Assembly: GCF_002027705.1 (NCBI RefSeq)
Contig: NZ_MBTG01000034.1
Coordinates: 289,795 to 353,794, forward strand
Direction: 5' to 3'
DNA: 64,000 nt
Source: Paenibacillus ferrarius
GTDB taxonomy: Bacteria > Bacillota > Bacilli > Paenibacillales > NBRC-103111
Position numbers and translations under genes: made by a program. The notes beneath the pieces are model-generated. The model was not told the origin of the DNA, searched no databases, and saw nothing but the letters and a program-made list of their open reading frames with translations. Positions 44,918 through 54,284 of the stretch are shown in pieces. Numbering within the stretch: the stretch's first letter is position 1; the number at the start of each line of letters is the position of its first letter.

Positions 44918-45619
44918 ATGTCTGAAGAGATGGATATTATGGATTACCTCATTACGGCAATCCAATCCGGCAAATTTGAGTCTGATGATAAATTGCCTTC
45001 GGAAAATGAGCTTGCGGACCGCTTCAAAGTCCCAAGAATCACCGCGCGCAAAGCCTACGAACGCTTGCAGGAGCTGGGCTACATTTACTCTAAGCAAGGC
45101 AAAGGCAGCTTTGTGCAGGACAGAAATCTTCGCATTCCGCTCGATCTTTCCGGCAGTATCAGCTTTAGCCAGAAAATGAATGATTTGGGCTACAACTATC
45201 AATCCAAGAACATCTTTTGCGAGCCTATTGAGTTTAACAATAAAATCTATGAATCCCTTCAAGCAGATGAGGACGACAAAGTGTATAGAGTGGGGCGTCT
45301 GAGGATCGTAAATGGGCAATCTATCGCCTTGCATACGTCCTACGTTCTGGAATCTATGTTTCCTCACATCTGCAAGGAAGGACAACAAATAACTTCCATG
45401 TTCCAATATTACCAAAGCAAGGGCTACCACCAGTTTCAATCCAAACAAACGATTCTTCGTGTGACGTATCCCTCCAAATATGAGAGGAATCTGCTGGCAT
45501 GTTCCAGCCTCATTCCTTTGCTGGTGCTCGAATCCGGGTGCATAGACACGGAGTCAGGGACGACGCTGGAATGCAGCAAAATTTTGTACCGTGGAGACTG
45601 TTTCTCCTATGAAATTTGA
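44918..45619 (+). CDS. PhnF-like GntR/UTRA regulator
   Basis: About 233 residues. The N-terminal winged helix has KFESDDKLPSENELADRFKVPRITARKAYERLQELGYIYSKQGKGSFV; the UTRA effector domain follows (about 85-230), including RLRIVNGQSIALHTSYVLESMFPHI. HutC/PhnF-type regulators sense a small ligand and repress neighbouring genes; here the phn operon is the obvious target. ATG 44918 is chosen because GGGAGG precedes it. Confidence 0.88.
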   Translation: MSEEMDIMDYLITAIQSGKFESDDKLPSENELADRFKVPRITARKAYERLQELGYIYSKQGKGSFVQDRNLRIPLDLSGSISFSQKMNDLGYNYQSKNIFCEPIEFNNKIYESLQADEDDKVYRVGRLRIVNGQSIALHTSYVLESMFPHICKEGQQITSMFQYYQSKGYHQFQSKQTILRVTYPSKYERNLLACSSLIPLLVLESGCIDTESGTTLECSKILYRGDCFSYEI

Positions 45620-45620
45620 A

Positions 45621-45637
45621 TTTACTTAATCTTAACA
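45621..45637 (+). promoter_or_regulatory. Possible second Pho-type half-site pair before phnG
   Basis: TTTACT (45621-45626) and TTAACA (45632-45637) are 11 bp apart start to start, in the 90-bp gap between the PhnF-like gene and phnG. It might mark an internal promoter, but two half-sites can arise by chance. Confidence 0.3.
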
Positions 45638-45709
45638 GCCACTAGCCTGGCAACAAGATAAAGTGAATTTCGAAGTGATGAAGGCTTCTAAGATCAAGGA
45701 GGTCCAAGC

Positions 45710-46135
45710 ATGAAACGAAAGCAAAGAACAGAGATTTTGATTAACGGATCTCCCGAAGTCGCAATTTCATTATCCCGAGACATCATGAACCGTTACAACA
45801 TCGTTGTGATCGAAGAGCCGAATCATGGCCTTGTCATGGTCAAGGTAAGAGAAACTGCGCAACAAAGCTTGTTTTATTTGGGAGAAGTGCTGGTGACCGA
45901 ATGCAAAGTACAGATAGAAGGCGCAATCGGCGTTGGCCTTATCAAAGGCGATGATCCGGAAAAAGCCTATGCCCTGGCTGTCATCGATGCCGCGTATGCG
46001 GCTGGCCTGAAAGAAACGAAGGAATGGTTCAGCATTCTGCAAGCAGAAAGCGACTTGATCGCCACTGGACGTGCGGCCTTTCAGGCGAAGGTGCTGCAGA
46101 CCAAAGTTGATTTTGAAACGATGGACACGGATTGA
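45710..46135 (+). CDS. phnG: C-P lyase subunit PhnG
   Basis: A 141-residue core subunit of the carbon-phosphorus lyase complex. With PhnH, PhnI and PhnJ it forms the core complex, and with PhnI and PhnL it helps transfer the phosphonate to the ribose of ATP. The N-terminus KRKQRTEILINGSPEVAISLSRDIMNRYN and the segment FYLGEVLVTECKVQI are typical. AAGGAGG precedes the ATG. It opens the uninterrupted run of C-P lyase genes. Confidence 0.9.
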   Translation: MKRKQRTEILINGSPEVAISLSRDIMNRYNIVVIEEPNHGLVMVKVRETAQQSLFYLGEVLVTECKVQIEGAIGVGLIKGDDPEKAYALAVIDAAYAAGLKETKEWFSILQAESDLIATGRAAFQAKVLQTKVDFETMDTD

Positions 46136-46150
46136 AAGGAGACACTCACC

Positions 46151-46747
46151 ATGAAACTGGATCTGGTTCACGATGTACAAAGAGCGTATAGAAAATTGGT
46201 TGATTCCCTGTCAAGGCCCGGTATAGTGTCGGATCTCACCGAAGAAGCAGGGAAGCTGGAGAAGGGCAATGGCTGCTTGCCGGCTACATGGATCATGGCC
46301 GAAATGCTGCTGGATACCGAGGTTTCCTTCAAAGTGTTCTCGGAGCGGGAAACGCAAGTGACGCAATGGTTCAAACAGACGAGCTACGCCAGGGAGGCGG
46401 AGGTCGGTGAGGCGGATTATATTTTTGTTCTGCGCGACGCACAGCCGGACGATCTGCTCCAAGCGCTTCAAGCAGCCAAAATCGGCGATCTGAGAGATCC
46501 GCACTTATCGGCGACGCTGATTATCGAGACTGAAAGTCTCTACGGAGGAACGAACCTGCGCTTGTCGGGACCGGGCATTCAATCCTTTTCAAGCGCCGAG
46601 GTGCTGATGAGCGGGAATTGGATGGATGTCCGGGCAGAGCGGAATGCGGAATACCCGCTGGGCCTTGATTGCATCTGGGTGGATGCGAGCCATCGTTTGC
46701 TTGCTTTGCCTAGAACGACTCAGGTTCAGGTGGAGGAGGAGAAGTGA
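46151..46747 (+). CDS. phnH: C-P lyase subunit PhnH
   Basis: A 198-residue subunit of the PhnGHIJ core complex. The N-terminus VHDVQRAYRKLVDSLSRPGIV matches the conserved PhnH start. Further marks are ADYIFVL and LRLSGPGI. It starts 16 bp after phnG with AAGGAG, and phnI starts 2 bp after it ends, so translation is probably coupled. Confidence 0.92.
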   Translation: MKLDLVHDVQRAYRKLVDSLSRPGIVSDLTEEAGKLEKGNGCLPATWIMAEMLLDTEVSFKVFSERETQVTQWFKQTSYAREAEVGEADYIFVLRDAQPDDLLQALQAAKIGDLRDPHLSATLIIETESLYGGTNLRLSGPGIQSFSSAEVLMSGNWMDVRAERNAEYPLGLDCIWVDASHRLLALPRTTQVQVEEEK

Positions 46748-46748
46748 A

Positions 46749-47879
46749 ATGGGATATGTAGCAGTCAAAGGCGGCACACAGGCGATCGAAGAATCGCTGC
46801 AGCGCATCCAATTCGAAAGATTGAAGAACGGCAAGTTCCTTGATGTGGATACGATCGAAGCGGGGATGAGAGGCTTAATCGATCAGGTGATGTCAGAGAG
46901 CAGTTTTTACAGCGAACAGCTCGCAGCTTTGGCCATCAAGCAAGCGGAAGGCAGTCCCGAAGAAGCTGTGTTCCTGCTGCGTGCTTATCGCTCAACACTG
47001 CCCAGAAAGCATTATTCCAAGCTGGTAAACCCAGAGGAAATGCGTGTGGAAAGGCGAATTTCCGCCTCCTTCAAGGATATTCCCGGCGGGCAAATTCTAG
47101 GTGCTTCGACAGATTACTCGCATCGCATGCTGGACTTCGATCTTCTGGAAGAAACAGATGATCGCGTAAGCAGCTGGCTGCAGGCCTATCTAGGCGCGGA
47201 GGACAACCGGACAGCTGAAGTGGCTGAAGCAGTTGAAGACCGCTTGCCCAAAGTGCTGGATTATCTTAGAAAAGAAGGGCTGATTACGGACTGCCCACTC
47301 AACAATACGGAGCCGGACGATGTCACCCGAACGAGCCTGACCTTTCCGGCGAGCCGGAGCGAGAAGCTGCAAATCTTAACAAGAGGCCAGACAGGTGCCG
47401 TCACATCCTTGGCCTACGCGGTTATTCGCGGTTATGGCATGATTCATCCGACGGTTGGTGAACTGCGGGTTGGTCAACTCCCGATTTATGTGGAAAGTCC
47501 GCTGCATCCCAATGAAGAGGATGATGAAGCTTACTATATAGGCGAGATTAAGGTGTCGGAAGTGGAAATGCTCGTTCCGGCAACGGTTAAGAAGGAGAAC
47601 GGCGCAAAGGAGCTTAAGCTGGACTTCGGCTACGGACTTTGCTTCGGACAGAATGAAACGAAAGCCATTGCCATGAGCATTTTGGACAAAAGTCTAGAAG
47701 GCGGCAATAAGAGCGTGCCAACGCAGAACGAGGAATTCGTGCTTTATCATATTGATTCGGTGGAATCCACAGGTTTTATTTCACACTTGAAAATGCCGCA
47801 CTATGTTACCTTCCAATCCAAGCTGAACGATGTGCGCAAAACGAGGCAGAACCAGTCCGTGGAATCTGAAGAGGAGTAG
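46749..47879 (+). CDS. phnI: C-P lyase subunit PhnI
   Basis: About 376 residues. PhnI is the nucleosidase-like subunit that, with PhnG, PhnH and PhnL, forms ribose 1-phosphonate triphosphate from ATP and phosphonate. The N-terminus MGYVAVKGGTQAIEESLQRI is the family start; RISASFKDIPGGQILGASTDYSHRMLDF and the late FGYGLCFGQNETKAIAMSILD are conserved. ATG 46749 follows GGAGGAGGAG. An in-frame ATG far upstream inside phnH is not a credible start. Confidence 0.95.
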   Translation: MGYVAVKGGTQAIEESLQRIQFERLKNGKFLDVDTIEAGMRGLIDQVMSESSFYSEQLAALAIKQAEGSPEEAVFLLRAYRSTLPRKHYSKLVNPEEMRVERRISASFKDIPGGQILGASTDYSHRMLDFDLLEETDDRVSSWLQAYLGAEDNRTAEVAEAVEDRLPKVLDYLRKEGLITDCPLNNTEPDDVTRTSLTFPASRSEKLQILTRGQTGAVTSLAYAVIRGYGMIHPTVGELRVGQLPIYVESPLHPNEEDDEAYYIGEIKVSEVEMLVPATVKKENGAKELKLDFGYGLCFGQNETKAIAMSILDKSLEGGNKSVPTQNEEFVLYHIDSVESTGFISHLKMPHYVTFQSKLNDVRKTRQNQSVESEEE

Positions 47880-47884
47880 AGTCT

Positions 47885-48727
47885 ATGCAAATTCAATACA
47901 ACTTCGCTTTTCTAGATGAAGGGTCCAAAAGGGAGATCCGGCGGGCGACGCTCAAAGCGATTGCGATTCCGGGCTATCAGGTGCCATTCGCTTCCAGAGA
48001 GATGCCCATCGGGCGTGGCTGGGGAACGGGGGGGCTGCAGCTTACACTTTCCTTGATCGGGAAGTCGGATGTGCTCAAAGTGATTGACCAAGGCTCCGAT
48101 GAGTCAGTCAACGCAGTCAGCATGAAGAAGCTGATCAACAAAACGACCGGCGTAACCACGGTTGACGAGACGGAGCAAGCTACGTTAATCCAATCCCGGC
48201 ATCGTGTGCCGGAAATTCCTTTGCATACGGGGCAAATACTGGTCCTGCAAGTTCCGATGCCAGAGCCGCTGCGGATGTATGAATCCAGTGAGCTGGAGAC
48301 CAAGCGTCTTCATGGGGAGAAGGAATACAGCGGGGCATGGCTGATGTTGTTCGAGCAGATTATGAAGTACCGCAGCGTCTCTACCGGGGCTGATCATCCT
48401 GTTATGGTGCATGACCGTTACGTGATGGCGCCAAGTCCAATCCCCAAGTTCGATAATCCGAAGCTAAACAGCTCAGAAGCACTCATTTTACTTGGCGCAG
48501 GCCGGGAGAAGAAAATATATGCGGTTCCTCCGTATACAAAGGTTGTTTCCTTGGCTTTCGAAGATGTTCCCTTTGAACCGGAGTCCTTTCTGGGCAAAAG
48601 CTGCAGACAATGCGGCGCCCAGCATGTGTTTATGGACGAACTGTACGATACGGAGCAAGCCGCAAGCTACTATCAGTGCAACGATACAAGCTATTGTCTA
48701 AGTCAAATGAATCAGCAGTCTTCTTAG
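47885..48727 (+). CDS. phnJ: C-P lyase radical-SAM subunit PhnJ
   Basis: A 280-residue enzyme that breaks the carbon-phosphorus bond by radical SAM chemistry, forming 5-phosphoribosyl 1,2-cyclic phosphate and an alkane. Cys240, Cys243, Cys265 and Cys271 form the unusual C-x2-C-x21-C-x5-C pattern of PhnJ, almost the same numbering as in E. coli (241, 244, 266, 272). The N-terminus YNFAFLDEGSKREIRRATLKAIAIPGYQVPFASREMPIGRGWGTGG is strongly conserved. It lies 5 bp after phnI. Confidence 0.97.
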   Translation: MQIQYNFAFLDEGSKREIRRATLKAIAIPGYQVPFASREMPIGRGWGTGGLQLTLSLIGKSDVLKVIDQGSDESVNAVSMKKLINKTTGVTTVDETEQATLIQSRHRVPEIPLHTGQILVLQVPMPEPLRMYESSELETKRLHGEKEYSGAWLMLFEQIMKYRSVSTGADHPVMVHDRYVMAPSPIPKFDNPKLNSSEALILLGAGREKKIYAVPPYTKVVSLAFEDVPFEPESFLGKSCRQCGAQHVFMDELYDTEQAASYYQCNDTSYCLSQMNQQSS

Positions 48728-48742
48728 AAGAGGTGAAGAACA

Positions 48743-49585
48743 ATGGGTGAATTTTCAGCCCCAATCCTGCGAGTGAATAAGTTGAACAAACAATTTGGCG
48801 CAGGCTGCAGCCACTGCAGCGGCAAGCACCGCCAACTCGATAAAAATTACTGCCCGGTTTGCGCGACGGTATATTCTTGCCAAGATATCTCATTTGACCT
48901 ATACCCTGGTGAAGTTCTCGGCATCGTAGGCGAAAGCGGAAGCGGCAAGTCGACGCTGATGAGATGTCTCTATTTCGATCAGGAGGTAACCGAGGGGGAG
49001 GCGTACCTCACTCCCTATAAGGATGGCAGCAGCAACCTGTTTCAAGAATCGTCCCAACAGAAGCGATTTATTCGCAACCATCTGATGGGCAAGGTGTATC
49101 AGAATCCGGTGATGGGGCTGCGGATGGACTTTTCCTCCATCGGGAATATTGCGGAGAAGATGATTGCCGCCGGAAGCCGGAACGTAGCGGCTATGGAATT
49201 GCGGGGCAGCGAGCTGCTCGAGCGGGTTCATATTCCGGTGTATCGCATGAAGGAAGCGCCCAAAAACTTCTCTGGCGGTATGCAGCAGCGCGTGCAGATT
49301 GCCAAAGCGATGTCCAACAATCCGCCGATTCTGCTGCTTGACGAAGTGACCACCGGACTGGACTTATCCGTGCAGGCCAATGTGCTGGATTTGATCAAAC
49401 ACCTGCAAAGGGAACTGAATATCAGCATCCTGCTCGTGTCCCACGATCTTGGCGTCATCCGCATGCTAGCCGATCGAACGATGGTGATGCTGGATGGACA
49501 GGTGGTTGAGCAAGGCTTGACAGATCAAATTCTCGAAGACCCCCAGCACGCGTATACGCAGCAGTTAGTGCATTCCATGCTGTAG
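48743..49585 (+). CDS. phnK: C-P lyase ABC subunit PhnK with a Cys-rich insertion
   Basis: A 280-residue ABC-type ATPase that docks on the C-P lyase core rather than on a membrane. Walker A is GESGSGKST (about 64-72), the signature is FSGGMQQR, and Walker B is ILLLDEVTTGLD. Compared with E. coli PhnK (about 250 residues) there is an N-terminal insertion of about 25 residues with Cys22, Cys25, Cys37, Cys40 and Cys46: C-x2-C-x11-C-x2-C followed by a fifth Cys. This could bind zinc or an iron-sulfur cluster. It starts 15 bp after phnJ. Confidence 0.93.
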   Translation: MGEFSAPILRVNKLNKQFGAGCSHCSGKHRQLDKNYCPVCATVYSCQDISFDLYPGEVLGIVGESGSGKSTLMRCLYFDQEVTEGEAYLTPYKDGSSNLFQESSQQKRFIRNHLMGKVYQNPVMGLRMDFSSIGNIAEKMIAAGSRNVAAMELRGSELLERVHIPVYRMKEAPKNFSGGMQQRVQIAKAMSNNPPILLLDEVTTGLDLSVQANVLDLIKHLQRELNISILLVSHDLGVIRMLADRTMVMLDGQVVEQGLTDQILEDPQHAYTQQLVHSML

Positions 49586-49610
49586 CGAATCAATAGGAGG
49601 AGCCCATCCC

Positions 49611-50792
49611 ATGTATCTGATAACGAACGGAATCATTATTACTGAAGAGGCGCTGTTAGAAGGTTATGACCTCTTCGTCTTCGAAGACCGAATTGCCAAG
49701 ATCGTGCGCCAAGGAGAGTTTATTCCTGATGCGAATACCGAAATAATTGATGCTTGCGGCGGATACATTGCCCCAGGTTTGATCGACATCCACTCCGATT
49801 ATATCGAGCATATGACAGCTCCAAGACCAACTTCTTTAATTGATTTCCGCCTGAGCCTGCGCGAAACGGAGAAGGAATTGATCGCACACGGCATTACGAC
49901 GATGTACCACTCCTTGTCTATTTTCAAATCCGTTGACTACAAGTACCGGCCTATCCGGGAGCCTGAGAATGTCCGCAAGCTGGTCGATTTGATCGATCAA
50001 ACCCATCATAGCAAGCATTTGGTTCGCCACCGCTTTCATGCCCGATTCGAGATTGATAATCTGGACGAAATCGAAAGCTTAAAAACGTACATCATGGAAG
50101 AGAAAGTCCATCTCCTTTCTTTTATGGATCACACTCCAGGGCAAGGACAGTACAGAGATTTGGAACTGTATAAGAAGACGATTCGGGGATATGACAACGT
50201 TTCTGATGAAAATGTGGAGCTCATTATTGCCAATCATCAGTCCAAGCAGAAAATGACTGTCGACGCCATCCGTGAAATCGCGGAGATGGCCAAAGCCAGA
50301 AACATCGCTATTGCTTCACACGACGACGATTCTGTGGAAAAGCTCGACCTGGTGCAAAGCTTCGGCACGACCATCAGCGAATTCCCGATTACACTGGACA
50401 TCGCTCGCAAAGCGAAGGAGAAAGGCTTATTCACGATAGCTGGCGCGCCAAACGTCATTCTCGGAGGCTCGCACAGCGGCAACCTTTCTGCGGCAGAAGC
50501 CGTAAATGATGGATCCATTGATATTCTGTGCAGTGATTATTATCCGGCTGCGATGCTTCATGCGGTGTTTCAGCTAGCCAGCCAGTATGAGAAGGGCTTG
50601 GTCGAAATGTTCAAACTTGTGACTTTGAACCCTGCAAGAGCCGTCAACATGGACGGGCTTATCGGTTCGATTCGCGAAGGCAAGAAGGCGGATCTGCTCA
50701 TTATTGAGCGGCTGGAGCCCGATGATTTTCCAGTCATTACGGCTGTGATGGTGGATGGCAAGCTGATTCAGAAAACGAATTACAGAATCTAA
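49611..50792 (+). CDS. phnM: PhnM, ribose 1-alkylphosphonate triphosphate diphosphatase
   Basis: A 393-residue amidohydrolase-fold enzyme. It removes pyrophosphate from alpha-D-ribose 1-alkylphosphonate 5-triphosphate, making the substrate of PhnJ. Metal-site motifs are APGLIDIHSDYIEHM (about 52-66), IASHDDDSVEK and CSDYYPAAMLHAVFQLA. The C-terminal AVNMDGLIGSIREGKKADLLIIE is the usual amidohydrolase end. Here it comes before phnL, unlike E. coli where phnL precedes phnM. Confidence 0.95.
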   Translation: MYLITNGIIITEEALLEGYDLFVFEDRIAKIVRQGEFIPDANTEIIDACGGYIAPGLIDIHSDYIEHMTAPRPTSLIDFRLSLRETEKELIAHGITTMYHSLSIFKSVDYKYRPIREPENVRKLVDLIDQTHHSKHLVRHRFHARFEIDNLDEIESLKTYIMEEKVHLLSFMDHTPGQGQYRDLELYKKTIRGYDNVSDENVELIIANHQSKQKMTVDAIREIAEMAKARNIAIASHDDDSVEKLDLVQSFGTTISEFPITLDIARKAKEKGLFTIAGAPNVILGGSHSGNLSAAEAVNDGSIDILCSDYYPAAMLHAVFQLASQYEKGLVEMFKLVTLNPARAVNMDGLIGSIREGKKADLLIIERLEPDDFPVITAVMVDGKLIQKTNYRI

Positions 50793-50805
50793 TGGGGGTG
50801 ATGGC

Positions 50806-51534
50806 ATGGATAGCCTTCTGTCTATCGAACAGTTGTCCAAATCTTTCACTTTGCACAACTTGAACAAACATATCAATGCGGTTGAAGACGTAAATCTCTA
50901 CCTGAAAGAAGGCGAATTCGTAGGCATTACCGGGAAAAGCGGAAGCGGGAAGTCAACCGTGCTCAGATGCATTTACCGCACTTACCTGCCTCATTCAGGG
51001 CATATCTGGTATCATTCTCAGCGTTTTGGCCGGATTGATCTGGTCACTGTGTCGGAGCGAATGATGATTGAATTGCGGAGATTCGAAATCGGGTATGTGT
51101 CTCAATTCCTCAATGTGATGCCGCGCACGACAGCCAGAGAGCTCGTCCGCCACGCCATTGTAGAGATGGGCTATGACACGGATTATGCGGAGAATGAAAC
51201 GGTAAAAATGCTCGAGCATTTCGAGCTGGATCGAAGCTTATGGGACAGCTATCCGGGAACTTTCTCCGGAGGTGAAAAGCTGCGTCTAAACATCGCCAGA
51301 GCGATGGTCAAGCGGCCAAGGCTGCTGCTGCTGGATGAGCCTACGGCAAGTCTGGATCATGGCTCCAAAGTGAAAGTAAAGGTACTGATTGAACAGCTCA
51401 TGAAGGAAGGCACGACGATGCTGGGTATTTTCCACGACCTTGAATTTATGGAGAACCTATGCAATCGGGAATATCAAATAAAGGACGGCAAATTCTTAAT
51501 GGCTGATCGACAGACCAACCTTACACCACATTAA
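50806..51534 (+). CDS. phnL: C-P lyase ABC subunit PhnL
   Basis: A 242-residue ABC ATPase. Walker A is GKSGSGKST (about 43-51), the signature FSGGEKLR (about 150) and Walker B RLLLLDEPTASLD. It is needed with PhnG, PhnH and PhnI for the first step of the C-P lyase pathway, and in structures it sits on PhnK. It starts 13 bp after phnM with GGGGGTG. Confidence 0.93.
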   Translation: MDSLLSIEQLSKSFTLHNLNKHINAVEDVNLYLKEGEFVGITGKSGSGKSTVLRCIYRTYLPHSGHIWYHSQRFGRIDLVTVSERMMIELRRFEIGYVSQFLNVMPRTTARELVRHAIVEMGYDTDYAENETVKMLEHFELDRSLWDSYPGTFSGGEKLRLNIARAMVKRPRLLLLDEPTASLDHGSKVKVKVLIEQLMKEGTTMLGIFHDLEFMENLCNREYQIKDGKFLMADRQTNLTPH

Positions 51535-51618
51535 AATTGTCCAAACCGTCCGTTGATATATAGCTTGGGTATGAAGGTTGTCCATTACAAAGCTTTGCAA
51601 ATCGGGAGGAGAGTTAAC

Positions 51619-52677
51619 TTGAAAAAACTTTTGGTACTTGCTATTTCATTAACCCTAGCAGCTGTAGTTACAGGCTGCGCATCCAAGGCTGGCGACGCTG
51701 AGAAAGCTGCTGCACCCGTAAAAACCAAGGACACCATCACGATTGCTTGGTACCCCAATGAGTCCGGAGCGGATCTGAAAGATGCCCGCGACGAGCTTGG
51801 CAAGGTCATTGAAACGGCAACAGGCAAGAAAGTCGAGCATAAAACAACAACGGATTATATCATTGCGATCGAAGCCATTGCCAGCGGCAATGCGGATTTA
51901 GCTTTCATGGGACCTCAAGGCTACATTGAAGCGAATGCCAAAAATAAAAAGGTTCAACCCCTCGTTGTGCAAAGCGGCGAGTCCGGAACGCTGGATGACG
52001 CAGTCTATTACAGCTGGCTGAATGTGAGAAAAGGCGACGAAGAAGCCTATAAGAGCGGCAGCGGTTTCGCGATTGACAACATTGCCGGCAAGAAGTTCTC
52101 CTTCGTGTCCAACTCGTCCACATCTGGCTTCAAAGTGCCTTCCGCAGCCATTGTAAGCTATTTCAGCAAACAGGATAAATATAAGAAACTGACTGCCGAT
52201 GATCTGATTCAAGGCGGCAAGGACAAGTTTTTCAGCGAAGTGCTGTTTGGCGGCTCGCACCAGGGCGCAGCAGTCAACCTTTTGACCGGCAAAGCCGATG
52301 TTGCTGCATTTTGTGATACGTGCGTATCCAATTATGTCGAACTGTCATCCGGAACAGCCAACAAGGCGGGAGCGGTTTATAAAATTAAACAAGGCGCAGC
52401 TGAGCCGTTCAATACGCTGATTGGCAAGGAATTTTCACTCATTTCTGTCACACCTGTTCTGAACTCGCCATTTGCTGTTAATACAAGCACGATTAGCGCA
52501 GAGGATCAGAAGAAATTGAAAGATGTTTTCACATCGGATGTTGTGACCAAAAATCCTAAGATTCTCCTGCCTAAGGATTCAAAGGATTCCGGTATGTTCA
52601 AGCAAAAGTCTGGCAAGGAGAAATTCCTGACTGTCGAAGACGCCTGGTTCAACCCAGTCAGAGAGTTGTCCAAGTAA
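51619..52677 (+). CDS. phnD: Phosphonate-binding lipoprotein PhnD
   Basis: About 352 residues with lipobox VTGC (Cys20), the binding protein of the phosphonate importer. Mature part starts with KDTITIAWYPNESGADLKDARDELGKVIETATGKKVEHKTTTDYIIAIEAI; FMGPQGYIEA and FVSNSSTSGFKVPSAAI are the ligand-contact segments of this family. The start is TTG 51619 after GGGAGGAG; an ATG further upstream would place extra residues before the signal peptide. Confidence 0.93.
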   Translation: MKKLLVLAISLTLAAVVTGCASKAGDAEKAAAPVKTKDTITIAWYPNESGADLKDARDELGKVIETATGKKVEHKTTTDYIIAIEAIASGNADLAFMGPQGYIEANAKNKKVQPLVVQSGESGTLDDAVYYSWLNVRKGDEEAYKSGSGFAIDNIAGKKFSFVSNSSTSGFKVPSAAIVSYFSKQDKYKKLTADDLIQGGKDKFFSEVLFGGSHQGAAVNLLTGKADVAAFCDTCVSNYVELSSGTANKAGAVYKIKQGAAEPFNTLIGKEFSLISVTPVLNSPFAVNTSTISAEDQKKLKDVFTSDVVTKNPKILLPKDSKDSGMFKQKSGKEKFLTVEDAWFNPVRELSK

Positions 52678-52719
52678 CCATATGAGCCCTATCTATCTAA
52701 TCTGCCAAGGGAGTTAACC

Positions 52720-53508
52720 ATGACAACGTTATTGGAATTCAAGCAGGTGTCGAAGCAGTATGGCGCGGATACTAAAGCGTTATCTAATGTCAACTTCGCT
52801 GTGAAAGAAGGAGAATTCGTCTCCATCATCGGGCCTTCCGGAGCGGGGAAATCCACTCTTCTCCGCTGCATTAACCGGATGATTGACGCAAGCAGCGGAG
52901 AGATCATTTTTGATGGCGCTAATGTCGTAGGTTCCAAGAAAAGCGAGCTGAAGAAGCTGAGAACACGCATCGGAATGATCTTTCAGCACTACAATTTGGT
53001 CAATCGGCTTAGTGTCATTGAGAACGTCCTGCATGGCCGGCTTGGCTATAAGTCAACCCTGGCTGGCATGTTGGGACTTTACTCACAGGAGGAGAAAGGG
53101 CAGGCCTACAGCATCCTGCAAATGCTTGGTTTGGAGGAGCAGATTTACAAACGCTGCGACGAGCTAAGCGGAGGGCAGAAGCAGCGGGTTGGGATCGCCA
53201 GAGCATTGGTTCAGAATCCCAAAATGCTGCTGTGCGATGAACCGATCGCCTCCTTGGATCCCAACGCTTCCAAAATCATTATGGAGCACCTGCGCAGCAT
53301 TTGTTCCAAAATGGGGATTACCGTCATTATTAATTTGCATCAGGTCGATGTGGCGCTGAAATATTCGGACCGAATCATTGGCGTGAATAAGGGGACCATT
53401 GTGTATGATGGCTCCCCGGCACATATCAACACAGCTCAGCTCAGCAAAATCTATGGCCCCGAGCTGCACGAGTTAGTAGCAGATCAGGGAGGTCGGCATG
53501 CAGGCTAA
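52720..53508 (+). CDS. phnC: Phosphonate importer ATPase PhnC
   Basis: A 262-residue ATP-binding subunit. Walker A is GPSGAGKST (about 37-45), the signature LSGGQKQR (about 148) and Walker B MLLCDEPIASLDP. VNRLSVIENVLHGRLGYK is typical of PhnC. It is one of only two importers in this window with its own ATPase. It overlaps phnE1 by 11 bp, so the two are translated together. Confidence 0.95.
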   Translation: MTTLLEFKQVSKQYGADTKALSNVNFAVKEGEFVSIIGPSGAGKSTLLRCINRMIDASSGEIIFDGANVVGSKKSELKKLRTRIGMIFQHYNLVNRLSVIENVLHGRLGYKSTLAGMLGLYSQEEKGQAYSILQMLGLEEQIYKRCDELSGGQKQRVGIARALVQNPKMLLCDEPIASLDPNASKIIMEHLRSICSKMGITVIINLHQVDVALKYSDRIIGVNKGTIVYDGSPAHINTAQLSKIYGPELHELVADQGGRHAG

Positions 53509-54283
53509 CTTTTTCGTCAGAAAAAGAAGGAATTCGCTGATGTATTACGCCTTGCTCATTCTGATCACCGTGGTTGCTATTACGATAACGGAATATAACG
53601 TGGTCAAAGGGTTTACCTCTATTCCCAAGGCAGCTGAATGGGCTTTCCAGAACTTCTATCCCAATGCCAAAGCGCTGAATAAACTTCCTGCCATCGCCGA
53701 ATCGCTGGTAGAAACGGTGCTGGTCTCCATTGCAGCGACGACAGTAGCTTCTGTATTTGCTTTGTTATTCGCCATCCTTGGCTCCAATACGACGGGAGTA
53801 GGCGGTGTGGCAAGTTGGATCAGCCGTTCAATTGCAACTTTGTTTCGAAATATTGACGTAGCTGCGTGGTCGATGATTTTGCTGTTTTCTTTTGGGCAAA
53901 ATGTGATGACAGGCTACTTCGCCCTCTTCTTCGGCTCCTTCGGATTCATGACCCGCGCTTTCATTGAATCTATTGATGAGGTAAGCAGCAGTTCGGTGGA
54001 GGCGTTGAGAGCGACAGGCGCCCCTTATTTCTCGATTATTTTTCAATCTGTGATTCCTTCAAGCATGCCGCAGCTGCTCAGTTGGATCTTGTTTATGGTT
54101 GAAACCAACATCCGCCAAGCGACATTGATCGGCATTTTGACGGGAACGGGAATCGGCTTTCTGTTCAGCTTGTATTACAAAAGCCTGAATTACAGCTCCG
54201 CCTCCTTGGTCGTCATCGTGATCGTGGTTGCCATTATGCTGATTGAAGTGGTTTCCAATTATGTCAGGAGGGTGATTCTGTAA
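53498..54283 (+). CDS. phnE: Phosphonate importer permease PhnE (first copy)
   Basis: A 261-residue membrane protein with about six helices. The PhnE EAA loop reads SSSVEALRATGAPYFSIIFQSVIPSSMPQLLSWILFMVETNIRQATLIG (about 165-213). GGGAGG precedes the ATG, which lies inside phnC. It pairs with the next gene as a heterodimeric channel. Confidence 0.93.
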   Translation: MQANFFVRKRRNSLMYYALLILITVVAITITEYNVVKGFTSIPKAAEWAFQNFYPNAKALNKLPAIAESLVETVLVSIAATTVASVFALLFAILGSNTTGVGGVASWISRSIATLFRNIDVAAWSMILLFSFGQNVMTGYFALFFGSFGFMTRAFIESIDEVSSSSVEALRATGAPYFSIIFQSVIPSSMPQLLSWILFMVETNIRQATLIGILTGTGIGFLFSLYYKSLNYSSASLVVIVIVVAIMLIEVVSNYVRRVIL

Positions 54284-54284
54284 A

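Noticed and set aside
53015..53469. Frames opposite phnC
   Set aside because: Antisense shadows of a clear ATPase gene.
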